Shown here: one piece after another, positions 1 to 7,556 of the stretch
Layout: the number at the start of each line of letters is the position of its first letter
Position numbering within the stretch: position 1 is the first letter of the stretch
Program-made: the position numbers and the translations under genes
The notes under the pieces: model-generated
The model's database searches: none
Told to the model about the DNA's origin: nothing
The model's input: only the letters and a program-made list of their open reading frames with translations
Source: Flavobacteriaceae bacterium
GTDB taxonomy: Bacteria > Bacteroidota > Bacteroidia > Flavobacteriales > Flavobacteriaceae
Length of the DNA: 16,332 nt
NCBI GenBank assembly: GCA_030829155.1
Contig: JAURBD010000030.1
Coordinates: forward strand, 1-16,332
Direction: 5' to 3'

Positions 1-171
1 AAAGATCCGGGATATGGTTCAACATCCAAAATGTTAGGTGAAACCGCAGTGTGTTTAGCAGTGGATGAACTGCCCAAAATCAGTGGGGTTTTAACTCCTT
101 CTGTTTCAATGGGAGACGCTCTTTTGAAACGCTTAGAACAATCTGCAGGATTGACTTTTAGTCTTAAGTAA
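1..171 (+). CDS. C-terminal end of a saccharopine dehydrogenase-like NAD(P)-binding oxidoreductase (5' cut by window)
   Basis: The frame is open from base 1 and ends with TAA at 169-171, giving the last 56 residues of a protein that starts outside the window. The piece begins KDPGYGSTSKMLGE and contains GVLTPSVSMGDALLKRL, ending in TFSLK. From memory of the family, this matches the C-terminus of bacterial saccharopine dehydrogenase-like (trans-acting enoyl reductase-like) proteins, where a GYGxTxKMLxE segment is followed by GVLTPxxxMGxALLxRL. The NAD(P)-binding Rossmann domain would be upstream and is not visible, so the substrate cannot be judged. The gene converges with the Kazal-like lipoprotein gene, leaving only 32 bases between the two stop codons, and I see no convincing hairpin there. 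Confidence 0.75.
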   Translation, partial: KDPGYGSTSKMLGETAVCLAVDELPKISGVLTPSVSMGDALLKRLEQSAGLTFSLK

Positions 172-203
172 AAAGAAATTATTGTTTAAAAATCGATTGG
201 GAA

Positions 204-428
204 TCAATTGCCACAAGAACCTTCATCATAGGAAGTAACTCCGGCTACCCCTGCATAACAACTGTTGCTGTAGGTTACACTATCACAACCGCAAACAGGT
301 TGATAAATTTCGATGCAAACAAAGTCGGTTGTTATGGAATTTTCATCAATACAATCGGGAGTATTTTCTTTTTGTTTGGAACAAGATGTAAAGAAGAGAA
401 TAGCAATTAATAATGTAGGATTTTTCAT
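204..428 (-). CDS. Small lipoprotein with a Kazal-like six-cysteine domain
   Basis: This is a 74-residue protein. I take ATG at 428-426 as the start; the frame also allows a TTG one codon earlier. Residues 1-15 form a short hydrophobic signal ending LFFTS, followed by Cys16, which fits a lipobox (T-S-C) and lipid attachment. The mature part has six cysteines at 26, 38, 46, 48, 57 and 72. The central segment PVCGCDSVTYSNSCYA is the hallmark of Kazal-type serine protease inhibitor domains (PVCGxDGxTYxNxC), and the tail GVTSYDEGSC is typical of bacterial members. Three disulfides are expected. The protein probably sits in the envelope, facing the periplasm or cell surface, where it might inhibit host, predator or self proteases. 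Inhibitory activity is inferred from the fold only. It lies 67 bases downstream of a co-directional gene. Confidence 0.8.
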   Translation of the reverse strand: MKNPTLLIAILFFTSCSKQKENTPDCIDENSITTDFVCIEIYQPVCGCDSVTYSNSCYAGVAGVTSYDEGSCGN

Positions 429-495
429 CAATTAAAGATATTTAAAAATAAATATTTCAAAGTGGTTTTTAGATAAAACTGGGTTTTGACAAGAT

Positions 496-1206
496 TTATT
501 CAGAAGTATTTAATCCAGTCAATTGCACTTTGTAGAAAAGGATTTGATGATGGGTAGCTAATTTCACTTCACTTTTTGTTGTGATCCAATTTTCCCAAGA
601 GGCCTCTAGTCCTTTTATGGGAATTAAGTCTACCCACATTTGAAAGGATTTAGGGAAGCCCTTTTCATCAAAACGCCAAAGGTAGGAGTCCCCGGGAGTT
701 GTACCTCCTGAGGTGTAGGTTACTAGTAAAGCTTTTTCATCATTGTTTAACTCAACTAGGCGACGTTCTACTCCCTTATCAAATGCCTTAAAGGGTGCTA
801 CAAGCCAAAAAGAATCGTTGTTAAAATAAGCCAAAGCTTTTTTGATGTGTTCTTGTTTTTTTTCACCTGAATATGCATTCCCGTTCAAGAAAACTTTTGA
901 TTTTGAAGTGTTTTTTAAATCTAAATCAACTTTGATTTTTTCCCAGACCACAATGCAGCTACCTTCCTTTTTGAACCACTCATATTGCCTTTTGTTTTTG
1001 AATGTCCAAGCCAAATAGTTGGTGTTTAGATATGCTTCGTAATTCAAAGAATTTCTCATCTGAATTGCTAATTTATCAGCTTCATCACCAATTTTCCCGG
1101 AGGGTAATTTTTGATTAAACGCCATGTAAAGGAGGGCAACAAACACTAGAATTGAAGCTCCAATCCCGAGGATGATTCTTCCCAAAATTGTAAATACTTT
1201 TTTCAA
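496..1206 (-). CDS. Membrane-anchored conserved protein of unknown function with a periplasmic domain
   Basis: The protein has 236 residues. The start is TTG at 1206-1204, read as MKKVFTIL. There is no in-frame ATG between it and an upstream in-frame stop near 1240, and the first internal ATG (residue 28) would remove the membrane segment, so TTG is the best choice. Residues 9-30 form one strong hydrophobic helix serving as uncleaved anchor or signal. The remaining roughly 205 residues are soluble and rich in aromatic residues (AYLAWTF, SFWLVAPFKAFD, SYLWRFDE, SFQMWVDL). The alternating strand pattern suggests a beta-rich, possibly LolA-like fold, as in several Bacteroidota envelope proteins. 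I do not recognise a named family or a catalytic motif. It is divergent from the M28 peptidase gene and may be co-transcribed with the Kazal-like lipoprotein gene. Confidence 0.7.
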   Translation of the reverse strand: MKKVFTILGRIILGIGASILVFVALLYMAFNQKLPSGKIGDEADKLAIQMRNSLNYEAYLNTNYLAWTFKNKRQYEWFKKEGSCIVVWEKIKVDLDLKNTSKSKVFLNGNAYSGEKKQEHIKKALAYFNNDSFWLVAPFKAFDKGVERRLVELNNDEKALLVTYTSGGTTPGDSYLWRFDEKGFPKSFQMWVDLIPIKGLEASWENWITTKSEVKLATHHQILFYKVQLTGLNTSE

Positions 1207-1226
1207 AAGTTCTTTTTTGTTAAATA

Positions 1227-1255
1227 TAAAATTATCTCTTTAGATTATGTTGCAA
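1227..1255 (-). promoter_or_regulatory. Candidate Bacteroidota promoter for the membrane-anchored unknown gene
   Basis: On the - strand, TTG (1255-1253) is followed after 18 bases by TAATTTTA (1234-1227), seven of eight matches to the Bacteroidota -7 box TAnnTTTG. The box ends 20 bases before the TTG start at 1206. In DNA this rich in A and T such matches arise easily, so this is only a candidate. Confidence 0.3.
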
Positions 1256-1285
1256 TTCGAAAAAACACCGATAATTTTTTTTACA

Positions 1286-1316
1286 TTGAACTTGATATTG
1301 TGTGAATTTAGTTTTT
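1286..1316 (+). promoter_or_regulatory. Candidate Bacteroidota promoter for the M28 peptidase gene
   Basis: TTG at 1286-1288 is followed after 20 bases by TAGTTTTT at 1309-1316, seven of eight matches to TAnnTTTG. The box lies 49 bases before the ATG at 1366, which leaves room for a short leader. The leader just before the ATG is very A-rich (AAACCACAAA), as is usual for genes of this phylum that lack a Shine-Dalgarno sequence. Confidence 0.4.
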
Positions 1317-1365
1317 AATTATTTTCATAGGATTACACATAACCAAAACCAAAAAAAACCACAAA

Positions 1366-3678
1366 ATGAAAAAGGCTTTTGTATTTTCTTTCTTTCTTCT
1401 TTTAGGACTGATTTATTTTAGTTTTTATGACCTTATGCCAAGTAAGGGAGCCCCTTTGAGTACTTCGGAGTTGGAATTTTCTAGCGAAAGAGCCTTGATC
1501 CCTCTGAAAGAAATTTCGAGAGCCCCGCATTACATTGGATCTGAAGAAAACAAACGTGTTCGAGCATTTCTAATTCAATCGCTTGAAGATTTGGGATTAG
1601 AACCCGAAACACAACAAGGATATGTTTTTAACCAAAGGAGGGTTCAAATGACACAACCGGTCAATATTATTGCTAAAATAAAAGGTACAGATTCCACAAA
1701 GAGTCTTTTGATTTTTTCTCATTATGATAGTGCCTTGACCCCCTCCCTTGGAGCCAGTGATGCAGGTAGCGGAGTGGTAACCATACTGGAATCTCTAAGA
1801 GCTTATAAAGCCAGCGGTAAGCAACCCAAAAACGATATCATAATATTGTTTACAGATGGGGAAGAGGTGGGTTTAGAAGGAGCTAAGTTATTTGTTCGAT
1901 CACATCCATGGGCAAAAAATGTGGGGCTTTCGCTCAACTTTGAGTCCAGAGGGAGTGGAGGTCCAAGCTCAATGATTGTAGAAACGAATCAAGGCAATAA
2001 AAATTTAATTCAAAGTTTTATGGCGGCTAGTCCGGAGTTTCCTGTAGCCAGTTCTTTGCTGTACAGTGTTTACAAAATGCTTCCTAACGATACGGACTCA
2101 ACTATTTTGAGAGAGGAAGGAGATATTGAGGGTCTTTTTTTTGCATTTATAGACGATCATTTTGATTATCATACAGCTGGGGATAGCTTTGAACGCCTCG
2201 ACCGAAATACCCTTCAACATCAAGGCAGTTATTTGCTCCCTATTTTGCATTATTTTTCAAATGTCGATTTGGAACATCTCAAGAGTGAGGAAGATTATGT
2301 TTATACCAATTTTCCTTTTTTAAAGATGATCGCTTACCCTTTTGATTGGATTATGCCAATGACCCTTTTGGCTAGTTTACTATTTGTCGGTCTTCTTTTT
2401 TTTGGATTTAAAAGTGGGGCACTTAATTTTAAACTCATTCTTAAAGGTTTTGTACCTTATCTTTTGTCTTTGATTTTTGCTCTTCTGCTAGGATTGTATG
2501 GATGGAAATTGATTTTAAAATTGTATCCACATTATCAAGAAATCCAACACGGATTTACTTATAATGGTCATGCTTACATTGGTTTTTTTGTTGCCTTAAC
2601 TTTGGCAGCTATTTTTTATTTTTTCCAGAAATTCTCCTTGGGTGTAAACATCGTTAATCAATTTGTTGCACCGCTGTTTTTTTGGTTGATTATTAATATT
2701 CTTTTGGCCTTTTATTTAAAAGGAGCTGCTTATTTTATTCTTCCCTTCTATTGTGCACTACTTTCTTTTGGATTGCTTTTAAGAGATGAACGTACTGGCC
2801 CGTTTTTACTTCTGATCCTGGGATCACCTGCGGTATTCTTGTTCAGTCCATTAATTCAAACTTTTCCGATAGGTTTGGGGTTAAAAATGATCGTTGTGAG
2901 CACTCTTTTTACTGTTTTACTTTTTGGGTTATTATTTTCTTTTATGGGTTCATATGACTTCAAAAAGTCTTTATCTGGAGGTTTTCTGCTCCTCACATTT
3001 ATTCTTTTTTTTCGTACACATTTAACCAGTGAATTTAATGAAGATCGTAAAAAGCCAAACAGTCTAATCTATTCTCAAGACCTGAGTTTAGAGGTAGCTT
3101 CTTGGTTGACTTACGACTCGTTTTTGGACGACTGGACCAGAAGTTATTTAGGTGAAAGCCCAGTCCCTGTCTCATTAGAATCGGAGAAAGCAGGATACAG
3201 CAAATACAATTCGGGCTACACCTACACTTCCAAAGCTCAGTTTGTGAACATACCTCACTACAAGGCTCAATTCACTCAAGACACACTTATCGGAGATCAA
3301 AGGCGTACATCGTTTCGGCTGATCCCAGAAAAAAAGGCTCACGTTTTGAGGCTTTATGCTGACTCAGAAGTTTCTTTTGATCAACTTTCTTTTAATGGGG
3401 TTGAGGTTTCAAAATCCAGTTCAAACGAGCTTTTGTTTACCCAATCGAATAATAGGCTCCTTACCTTTTATGTTTCTGAAAAAGATACGCTAGAGATTTC
3501 CTATGTTCTTTCTAAAGAACAGCACCCGACATTTACACTTTTTGAGTATTCATTTGATTTGATGAATAATCCATGGCTTGAAATGAAAGAACGTCCAAAG
3601 CATATGATGCCAAAACCTTTTGTGTACAACGATGCCCTGCTGATCAGGCAAAAAATAATTCCTCCTTTAGATTTATAA
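1366..3678 (+). CDS. Polytopic membrane M28 family zinc aminopeptidase
   Basis: This 770-residue protein has an N-terminal membrane helix (about 4-22) followed by an M28 peptidase domain (about 40-300). The expected di-zinc centre is complete: His119 and Asp121 in SHYDS, bridging Asp132 in SDAGSG, the catalytic/metal pair Glu166-Glu167 in DGEE, Glu193 in NFESRG, and His269 in DYHTAGD. About eight hydrophobic helices follow (roughly 330-555), then a C-terminal soluble domain of about 210 residues. This order (peptidase, membrane block, C-terminal domain) resembles the ER/vacuolar Fxna/Pff1-type M28 proteases and their bacterial relatives. It probably trims N-terminal residues of peptides on the outer face of the inner membrane; the substrate is unknown. 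It appears monocistronic, with its own promoter candidate and a hairpin 5 bases after the stop. Confidence 0.9.
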   Translation: MKKAFVFSFFLLLGLIYFSFYDLMPSKGAPLSTSELEFSSERALIPLKEISRAPHYIGSEENKRVRAFLIQSLEDLGLEPETQQGYVFNQRRVQMTQPVNIIAKIKGTDSTKSLLIFSHYDSALTPSLGASDAGSGVVTILESLRAYKASGKQPKNDIIILFTDGEEVGLEGAKLFVRSHPWAKNVGLSLNFESRGSGGPSSMIVETNQGNKNLIQSFMAASPEFPVASSLLYSVYKMLPNDTDSTILREEGDIEGLFFAFIDDHFDYHTAGDSFERLDRNTLQHQGSYLLPILHYFSNVDLEHLKSEEDYVYTNFPFLKMIAYPFDWIMPMTLLASLLFVGLLFFGFKSGALNFKLILKGFVPYLLSLIFALLLGLYGWKLILKLYPHYQEIQHGFTYNGHAYIGFFVALTLAAIFYFFQKFSLGVNIVNQFVAPLFFWLIINILLAFYLKGAAYFILPFYCALLSFGLLLRDERTGPFLLLILGSPAVFLFSPLIQTFPIGLGLKMIVVSTLFTVLLFGLLFSFMGSYDFKKSLSGGFLLLTFILFFRTHLTSEFNEDRKKPNSLIYSQDLSLEVASWLTYDSFLDDWTRSYLGESPVPVSLESEKAGYSKYNSGYTYTSKAQFVNIPHYKAQFTQDTLIGDQRRTSFRLIPEKKAHVLRLYADSEVSFDQLSFNGVEVSKSSSNELLFTQSNNRLLTFYVSEKDTLEISYVLSKEQHPTFTLFEYSFDLMNNPWLEMKERPKHMMPKPFVYNDALLIRQKIIPPLDL

Positions 3679-3682
3679 AATA

Positions 3683-3711
3683 AAAAAACCCTCTTTATTA
3701 GAGGGTTTTTT
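3683..3711. terminator. Bidirectional intrinsic terminator between converging genes
   Basis: The arms CCCTCT (3689-3694) and AGAGGG (3700-3705) flank a 5-base loop. Runs of A before (3682-3688) and T after (3706-3711) extend the stem and give a T-run on either strand. The hairpin sits just after the stop of the M28 gene (+) and 21 bases beyond the stop of the secreted alpha/beta barrel gene (-), so it can end both transcripts. Confidence 0.85.
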
Positions 3712-3731
3712 GTGGAAGTAGAAATTATTTT

Positions 3732-4472
3732 TTATTTATTCAAGAAAATAAATTTTTTCAGAACTACACGATCTTTTAGGTCTCTTAGTTTTGAAATGTT
3801 ATCATAAACTGTATCCGCATCATAAGAAGGTTTAGCACCTTCTTTTAGAAAATCAGAATATTTTTCGTACCAATCAACTGTGAAATGTGTCCAAGATAAA
3901 TCAGTACCCATTCGATCAATTCTTTTTGCAAAACTCCATCCTTCTCTGGCATCGGTTTTTGAAATAGATTTGGTAAACGACTTTTCTGCGTCTTCATAAC
4001 TTTTGTATTTGCCGTCTTTAACTTTCATAAAGTTCATTACTGCAATGTCCGGGTATTCGGTAACCCCTTTTTTGAGAACGTCAGCAACATTAACCATTTG
4101 TGTTTCAAAAATAATTTTGCGATTTTCAGCATTCTTTCTTCCCCAATCTTGAAGTTCATTTTGAGCAAAATCTGGAAATACTTCGGTCCATTTTTTTCCT
4201 TGATAATCCTCATCCATTTTGTCAAGATCATAAATACTTACGGCTAAATGGGTAAAGGGTGTTTGTGCACCATTGATTACTTTCCAAACATGCCATCCAT
4301 AAATTTGCCCATCATCGATGTAGTTTTGGTTCATTTTTTGAAACTTTAATTTTAAGTTTTGATCATAAGCCCCAATATCTTCTGCTTTAATGAATGCAAA
4401 ATCAAAAGCAATATTTTGACCATAAATAAAGGTTGTCACAACAAATAATAATAGTGTAAATAGATTTTTCAT
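3732..4472 (-). CDS. Secreted protein with two dimeric alpha/beta barrel-like (ferredoxin-like) repeats, function unknown
   Basis: The 246-residue protein starts with a clear signal peptide (MKNLFTLLLFVV...FIYG, cleavage likely after Gly18 before Gln19). The mature chain shows an internal duplication. Residues 22-82 and 144-202 follow the same order: a strand (FAFIKAED / MNFMKVKD), a helix with spaced Lys and Tyr, GW (59-60 / 178-179), and a strand containing T-H (74-75 / 195-196) then an acidic turn. This is what two fused ferredoxin-like units of the dimeric alpha/beta barrel kind (NIPSNAP/EthD-like) look like. The family call is inferred from pattern, not from a search. No catalytic residue is evident, although the paired TH positions could face a ligand cavity. 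It is the last gene of the - strand cluster and is followed by the bidirectional terminator. It looks related in layout to its upstream neighbour. Confidence 0.7.
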   Translation of the reverse strand: MKNLFTLLLFVVTTFIYGQNIAFDFAFIKAEDIGAYDQNLKLKFQKMNQNYIDDGQIYGWHVWKVINGAQTPFTHLAVSIYDLDKMDEDYQGKKWTEVFPDFAQNELQDWGRKNAENRKIIFETQMVNVADVLKKGVTEYPDIAVMNFMKVKDGKYKSYEDAEKSFTKSISKTDAREGWSFAKRIDRMGTDLSWTHFTVDWYEKYSDFLKEGAKPSYDADTVYDNISKLRDLKDRVVLKKFIFLNK

Positions 4473-4549
4473 TTTTAAATGATTTAGTTAAATAATTTAA
4501 TTGTAAAATATAATATATAAATTTAATAGTGGTCGATCATTAATTTTTT

Positions 4550-5245
4550 TTACCACTTTCCAAGCATAATTCGGGTAGTTGATCGAATCAGTTTTACTTC
4601 ACCTGCATCCTCCCAATATTTCTTCCAGCCAGCTTGAGCAGCTTTATTTTTTTCTCGGTATTTGCTTGTACTCATTGCAGTTTTAAAATCATCTACTCCA
4701 ACCAAAACATAATGTGTTTCACCTGATGGACTTCTTCCTAAACCAAAGGATCCTAGGGTAACTCTTCGGTCATCTGGATTGAATTTGCTGTTGTATGTCT
4801 CAAATGCATTAGCCATTTTAGAAGGTTCGTCAACCCTAAGCCAATATACGTTTTGAATTGGATGTGCTCCTATTTCTCCAAAGGACAACAAGCTTTTGCC
4901 TGCTGCTGAGGAATGACTTTTGATATACCTACCCAATTTGGTTAAAAACAATTGCCAACTTTCACTTGGATCTTGTGAGTATTGAGCTCCAATAGCGTCT
5001 AAACTTCCCGTGAAAACAATCGAATGAGAAAAATCAACTCCGTTGTCATTGAAGTGATTTTCGAATAAAAAAACAGAAACACCTTCTGCTTTACTTCCTT
5101 CTTTACTAAAGTAGTCTCCCATTAATTTTCCTACAATTTCTACGTCTTCTCCGCCAACAGTAAAATTGTAAGAAGTCCAATGATATTCTTGGGCAGAAAG
5201 AATTGCGGTAACAAGTGCAAATACACTTAAAAGTATTTTTTTCAT
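4550..5245 (-). CDS. Secreted alpha/beta barrel-like protein of unknown function, related to its downstream neighbour
   Basis: I place the start at ATG 5245-5243, giving 231 residues with a good signal peptide (MKKILLSVFALVTAILSA, then Q19). A start 23 codons further upstream, at 5314, would overlap the preceding gene, add a non-signal-like stretch and run through the promoter candidate, so it is rejected. The mature chain again looks like two ferredoxin-like halves: a strand ending VDFSHSIVFTG in the first, and GETHYVLVGVDDFKTAM in the second, each with a small-residue/His pair on a strand. The C-terminus IMLGKW is short and is not a T9SS sorting domain. Periplasmic location is expected. I recognise no named family. 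The gene lies 61 bases after the DUF5916-type gene and 77 bases before its relative. Confidence 0.7.
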   Translation of the reverse strand: MKKILLSVFALVTAILSAQEYHWTSYNFTVGGEDVEIVGKLMGDYFSKEGSKAEGVSVFLFENHFNDNGVDFSHSIVFTGSLDAIGAQYSQDPSESWQLFLTKLGRYIKSHSSAAGKSLLSFGEIGAHPIQNVYWLRVDEPSKMANAFETYNSKFNPDDRRVTLGSFGLGRSPSGETHYVLVGVDDFKTAMSTSKYREKNKAAQAGWKKYWEDAGEVKLIRSTTRIMLGKW

Positions 5246-5270
5246 AATAAAATAGTTTAAAAAATTCTTA

Positions 5271-5301
5271 TAAAGATATTTATAATAGTTGCATTTTACA
5301 A
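5271..5301 (-). promoter_or_regulatory. Candidate internal promoter for the two secreted alpha/beta barrel genes
   Basis: On the - strand, TTG (5301-5299) is followed after 20 bases by TATCTTTA (5278-5271), seven of eight matches to TAnnTTTG. The box ends 25 bases before the ATG at 5245. This supports both the shorter start and separate expression of the last two genes of the cluster. Confidence 0.45.
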
Positions 5302-5306
5302 CTATT
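5284..5306. repeat. Perfect 8-base inverted repeat directly after the DUF5916-type gene
   Basis: The arms AATAGTTG (5284-5291) and CAACTATT (5299-5306) are exact reverse complements around a 7-base loop. The hairpin abuts the stop codon of the - strand gene (5309-5307) and overlaps the -33 element of the promoter candidate. No T-run follows it on the - strand, so it is more likely an attenuator, an mRNA-stabilising hairpin or an operator than a classical terminator. Confidence 0.5.
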
Positions 5307-7523
5307 TTAATCAATCAGGTATTGAAATTTTACAAAAAATTGGGAGCGGTTGAATTGAAGAAGTTGAAAATGAGCATCCTCAAGATTTTCAAGGGTTGTT
5401 TGATTTCCGCCTAAATAAAAAATAGTGGAAGGATTTGGGTTCCATTGAACTAGAGGCTGAACAAAAAATTGATTATTAAAAGTATTTTTTTCGGTAATTA
5501 TGCGAATGTTAAAAGCTTTATTGAATTGGTAACGAACGTTTAAACGAGCAATTGAACCTTCAAAAAAGTCTTCTCCATCATCGGTACGTTCTAAACGAGA
5601 ATAGCGCCATGAAGGATTGATATTTAAGTTGTCGTTTAATTGAAGGCCAAAAGTTAAAAAAGCAGAACGAAGTAATCCAACTTCAGGTACAATTTCATTT
5701 ACCGATAGGTCTTTTCCTGCAGTTAAGTTTATTCTAAAATTTATAGATTCAGAGGGATTCCCAGAAAGAGTTAATTCACTTGTAGGTAAGTCGTTAAACC
5801 GAATTTGCAAAAAGGTCTTTACTGCATCGTAATCTAGTGTATATCTCAATTCTGTTTGTCCGAATGTGGTAAGAAACGCAAAGAAGTCAATACTGAAATT
5901 CTTGTAAAGGTCTTCAAAAGTATAGACCACATCTATTTTAGTTCCAAACCCAAAAGTTTGGAGACCCGGTTTGTTGAGGATGTTTTGATATTTATGAAAA
6001 AGTGTTCCCCAACGGCGGTTATTTTTTACAACAAAACCAACATCTGCTCGATATTGAGGTGAAATATTTCGATAGAAGAAATAGCTTTCCCAGTGTTCAG
6101 TATTTCGATAAAGTTGGAAGTACAGTGCATTTCCATTTAATTTATCCCCGTCCAAAGCAACTGTTTTTCCTTGTATTGATTCTGTTGAATCAATCCAATT
6201 TTGAACGGGTTCTTGATTAATGTTTTTAAAAAGCTCAAAACTTAGCCTCCATTTTTTATTCCAAAGAAAAAGACCGTCAAGCCCCAACAAATGACCATAA
6301 CCCCCTCCGTCATAAAAACGGTTAGTAAGCATAGCTCCTACCCGTGATTTATTACTAATCAATTTTTGATAACGAAAAACATTTACCAAACTTTTTCCTC
6401 CATCTCCGGTAAACGATCGATCCTCACCTCCTACTAAATAAGGAGTGCTATTGTCAAGTGCATTTAATAAAAAGAAGCGCGACTTTTTCCCTTGACTAAT
6501 GATTTTTGAAGCAATAATAGGCTCTGCTATGGATCTGGAGTAAAAGGCTCCATCAGTAAAATTGACAAGATCTGCACCACGGTTGAAAAAGGGTCGACGC
6601 TCAGGGTATAAAAGCGAAAAAGAAGAGTTAACATCAATTTGAGTTACATCGGCTTCAACTTGAGAAAAATCGGGATTGATCGTAACTTCTAAACTGGTAT
6701 TTTTATTTAAATCCATATTAACCCCTAGGCCAATTCCAACATTAGGTTTCCCGTAGCTTAAATTTTCATCAGTGTTATCACGTTCTCCGCTAACATTGCT
6801 TGAGAAATATGGGAGAAATTCAAGTCGTTTATCAATCACAATATCTTTTAAAATCAAGCGGTCGGTTGTTTGACAAACTACACACGAATTATCACGATCC
6901 CGCGGCTGACTACTAACCTCTATTTGATTTCCATTTTCTACATATCTGCGATAAAAATTGATATGCCACGTTTGATTTGTTCCATTTGGGAATGGGATTT
7001 CTGAAAAAGGGATTTTCATTTCAATTTGATAACCATCATTAACAATAGTTCCAGCTGACTCAAAGTTTACATTAAAACTACTGTCGTAACGATCTGCATC
7101 AGTAAGAGCGTTTACTTGTTTTACATCAAATTGACTTCCTAATGCGTTGACCGCCAACCCTAAATTATTTCGAGAATCTGCATAGGGATCTAAACGCACC
7201 AAAAACACATCATCATTCCAAATATTAAAATCATCCCTAGGACGAATAGAAGCGCGAATATTGGGTGGATCATCTTTAGCATAAACTCCGATGAAAACAT
7301 AACGATCCGAATAGGTAACATAGGCTATGGTTTCTTTTCGAGCAGCTTTATTATTTGCTGGATTAAATTCAATATCCAAAGGAACTTGAAGTGCATTTTT
7401 CCATTCATTTGGATCAAGTTTTCCATCAATTATAATAGCAGAAACTTTTGTTTTTTTTGGAGTAAAAGTTTCTTGTGCAATCCCAAAGAAACTAAAAAGA
7501 CCAATCAAGAAAAATATTCTCAT
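5307..7523 (-). CDS. Outer-membrane beta-barrel protein with N-terminal CBM9-like domain (DUF5916 family)
   Basis: The protein has 738 residues with a signal peptide (MRIFFLIGLFSFFGIA, then Q17). Residues about 25-225 match the carbohydrate-binding family 9-like domain common in Bacteroidota: the opening IDGKLDPNEW (32-41), then VTYSDRYVFIGVYAKD and NDDVFLVRLDPYAD. The rest (about 230-738) is the DUF5916-type region, a succession of amphipathic beta-strands ending QFFVKFQYLID, typical of an outer-membrane barrel. PERRPFF and PDFSQVEADVTQ are segments I associate with this family. The binding domain would sit in the periplasm or on the surface and the barrel in the outer membrane; the ligand is unknown. 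A Cys-x-x-Cys pair (214 and 217) at the domain junction may form a disulfide. It follows the DoxX-like pair by 33 bases. Confidence 0.85.
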   Translation of the reverse strand: MRIFFLIGLFSFFGIAQETFTPKKTKVSAIIIDGKLDPNEWKNALQVPLDIEFNPANNKAARKETIAYVTYSDRYVFIGVYAKDDPPNIRASIRPRDDFNIWNDDVFLVRLDPYADSRNNLGLAVNALGSQFDVKQVNALTDADRYDSSFNVNFESAGTIVNDGYQIEMKIPFSEIPFPNGTNQTWHINFYRRYVENGNQIEVSSQPRDRDNSCVVCQTTDRLILKDIVIDKRLEFLPYFSSNVSGERDNTDENLSYGKPNVGIGLGVNMDLNKNTSLEVTINPDFSQVEADVTQIDVNSSFSLLYPERRPFFNRGADLVNFTDGAFYSRSIAEPIIASKIISQGKKSRFFLLNALDNSTPYLVGGEDRSFTGDGGKSLVNVFRYQKLISNKSRVGAMLTNRFYDGGGYGHLLGLDGLFLWNKKWRLSFELFKNINQEPVQNWIDSTESIQGKTVALDGDKLNGNALYFQLYRNTEHWESYFFYRNISPQYRADVGFVVKNNRRWGTLFHKYQNILNKPGLQTFGFGTKIDVVYTFEDLYKNFSIDFFAFLTTFGQTELRYTLDYDAVKTFLQIRFNDLPTSELTLSGNPSESINFRINLTAGKDLSVNEIVPEVGLLRSAFLTFGLQLNDNLNINPSWRYSRLERTDDGEDFFEGSIARLNVRYQFNKAFNIRIITEKNTFNNQFFVQPLVQWNPNPSTIFYLGGNQTTLENLEDAHFQLLQFNRSQFFVKFQYLID

Positions 7524-7556
7524 TAGATTCAGGCTGTTTAAAAGAATAAAGTTAGA

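Noticed and set aside
172..203. Possible terminator between the converging first two genes
   Set aside because: Only a 4-base ATTG/CAAT pairing is present with no T-run, which is too weak to call.
5246..5314. N-terminal extension (23 residues) of the secreted protein at 4550-5245
   Set aside because: It would overlap the preceding gene, precede an ideal signal peptide with a non-signal stretch and cover the promoter candidate, so the ATG at 5245 is preferred.
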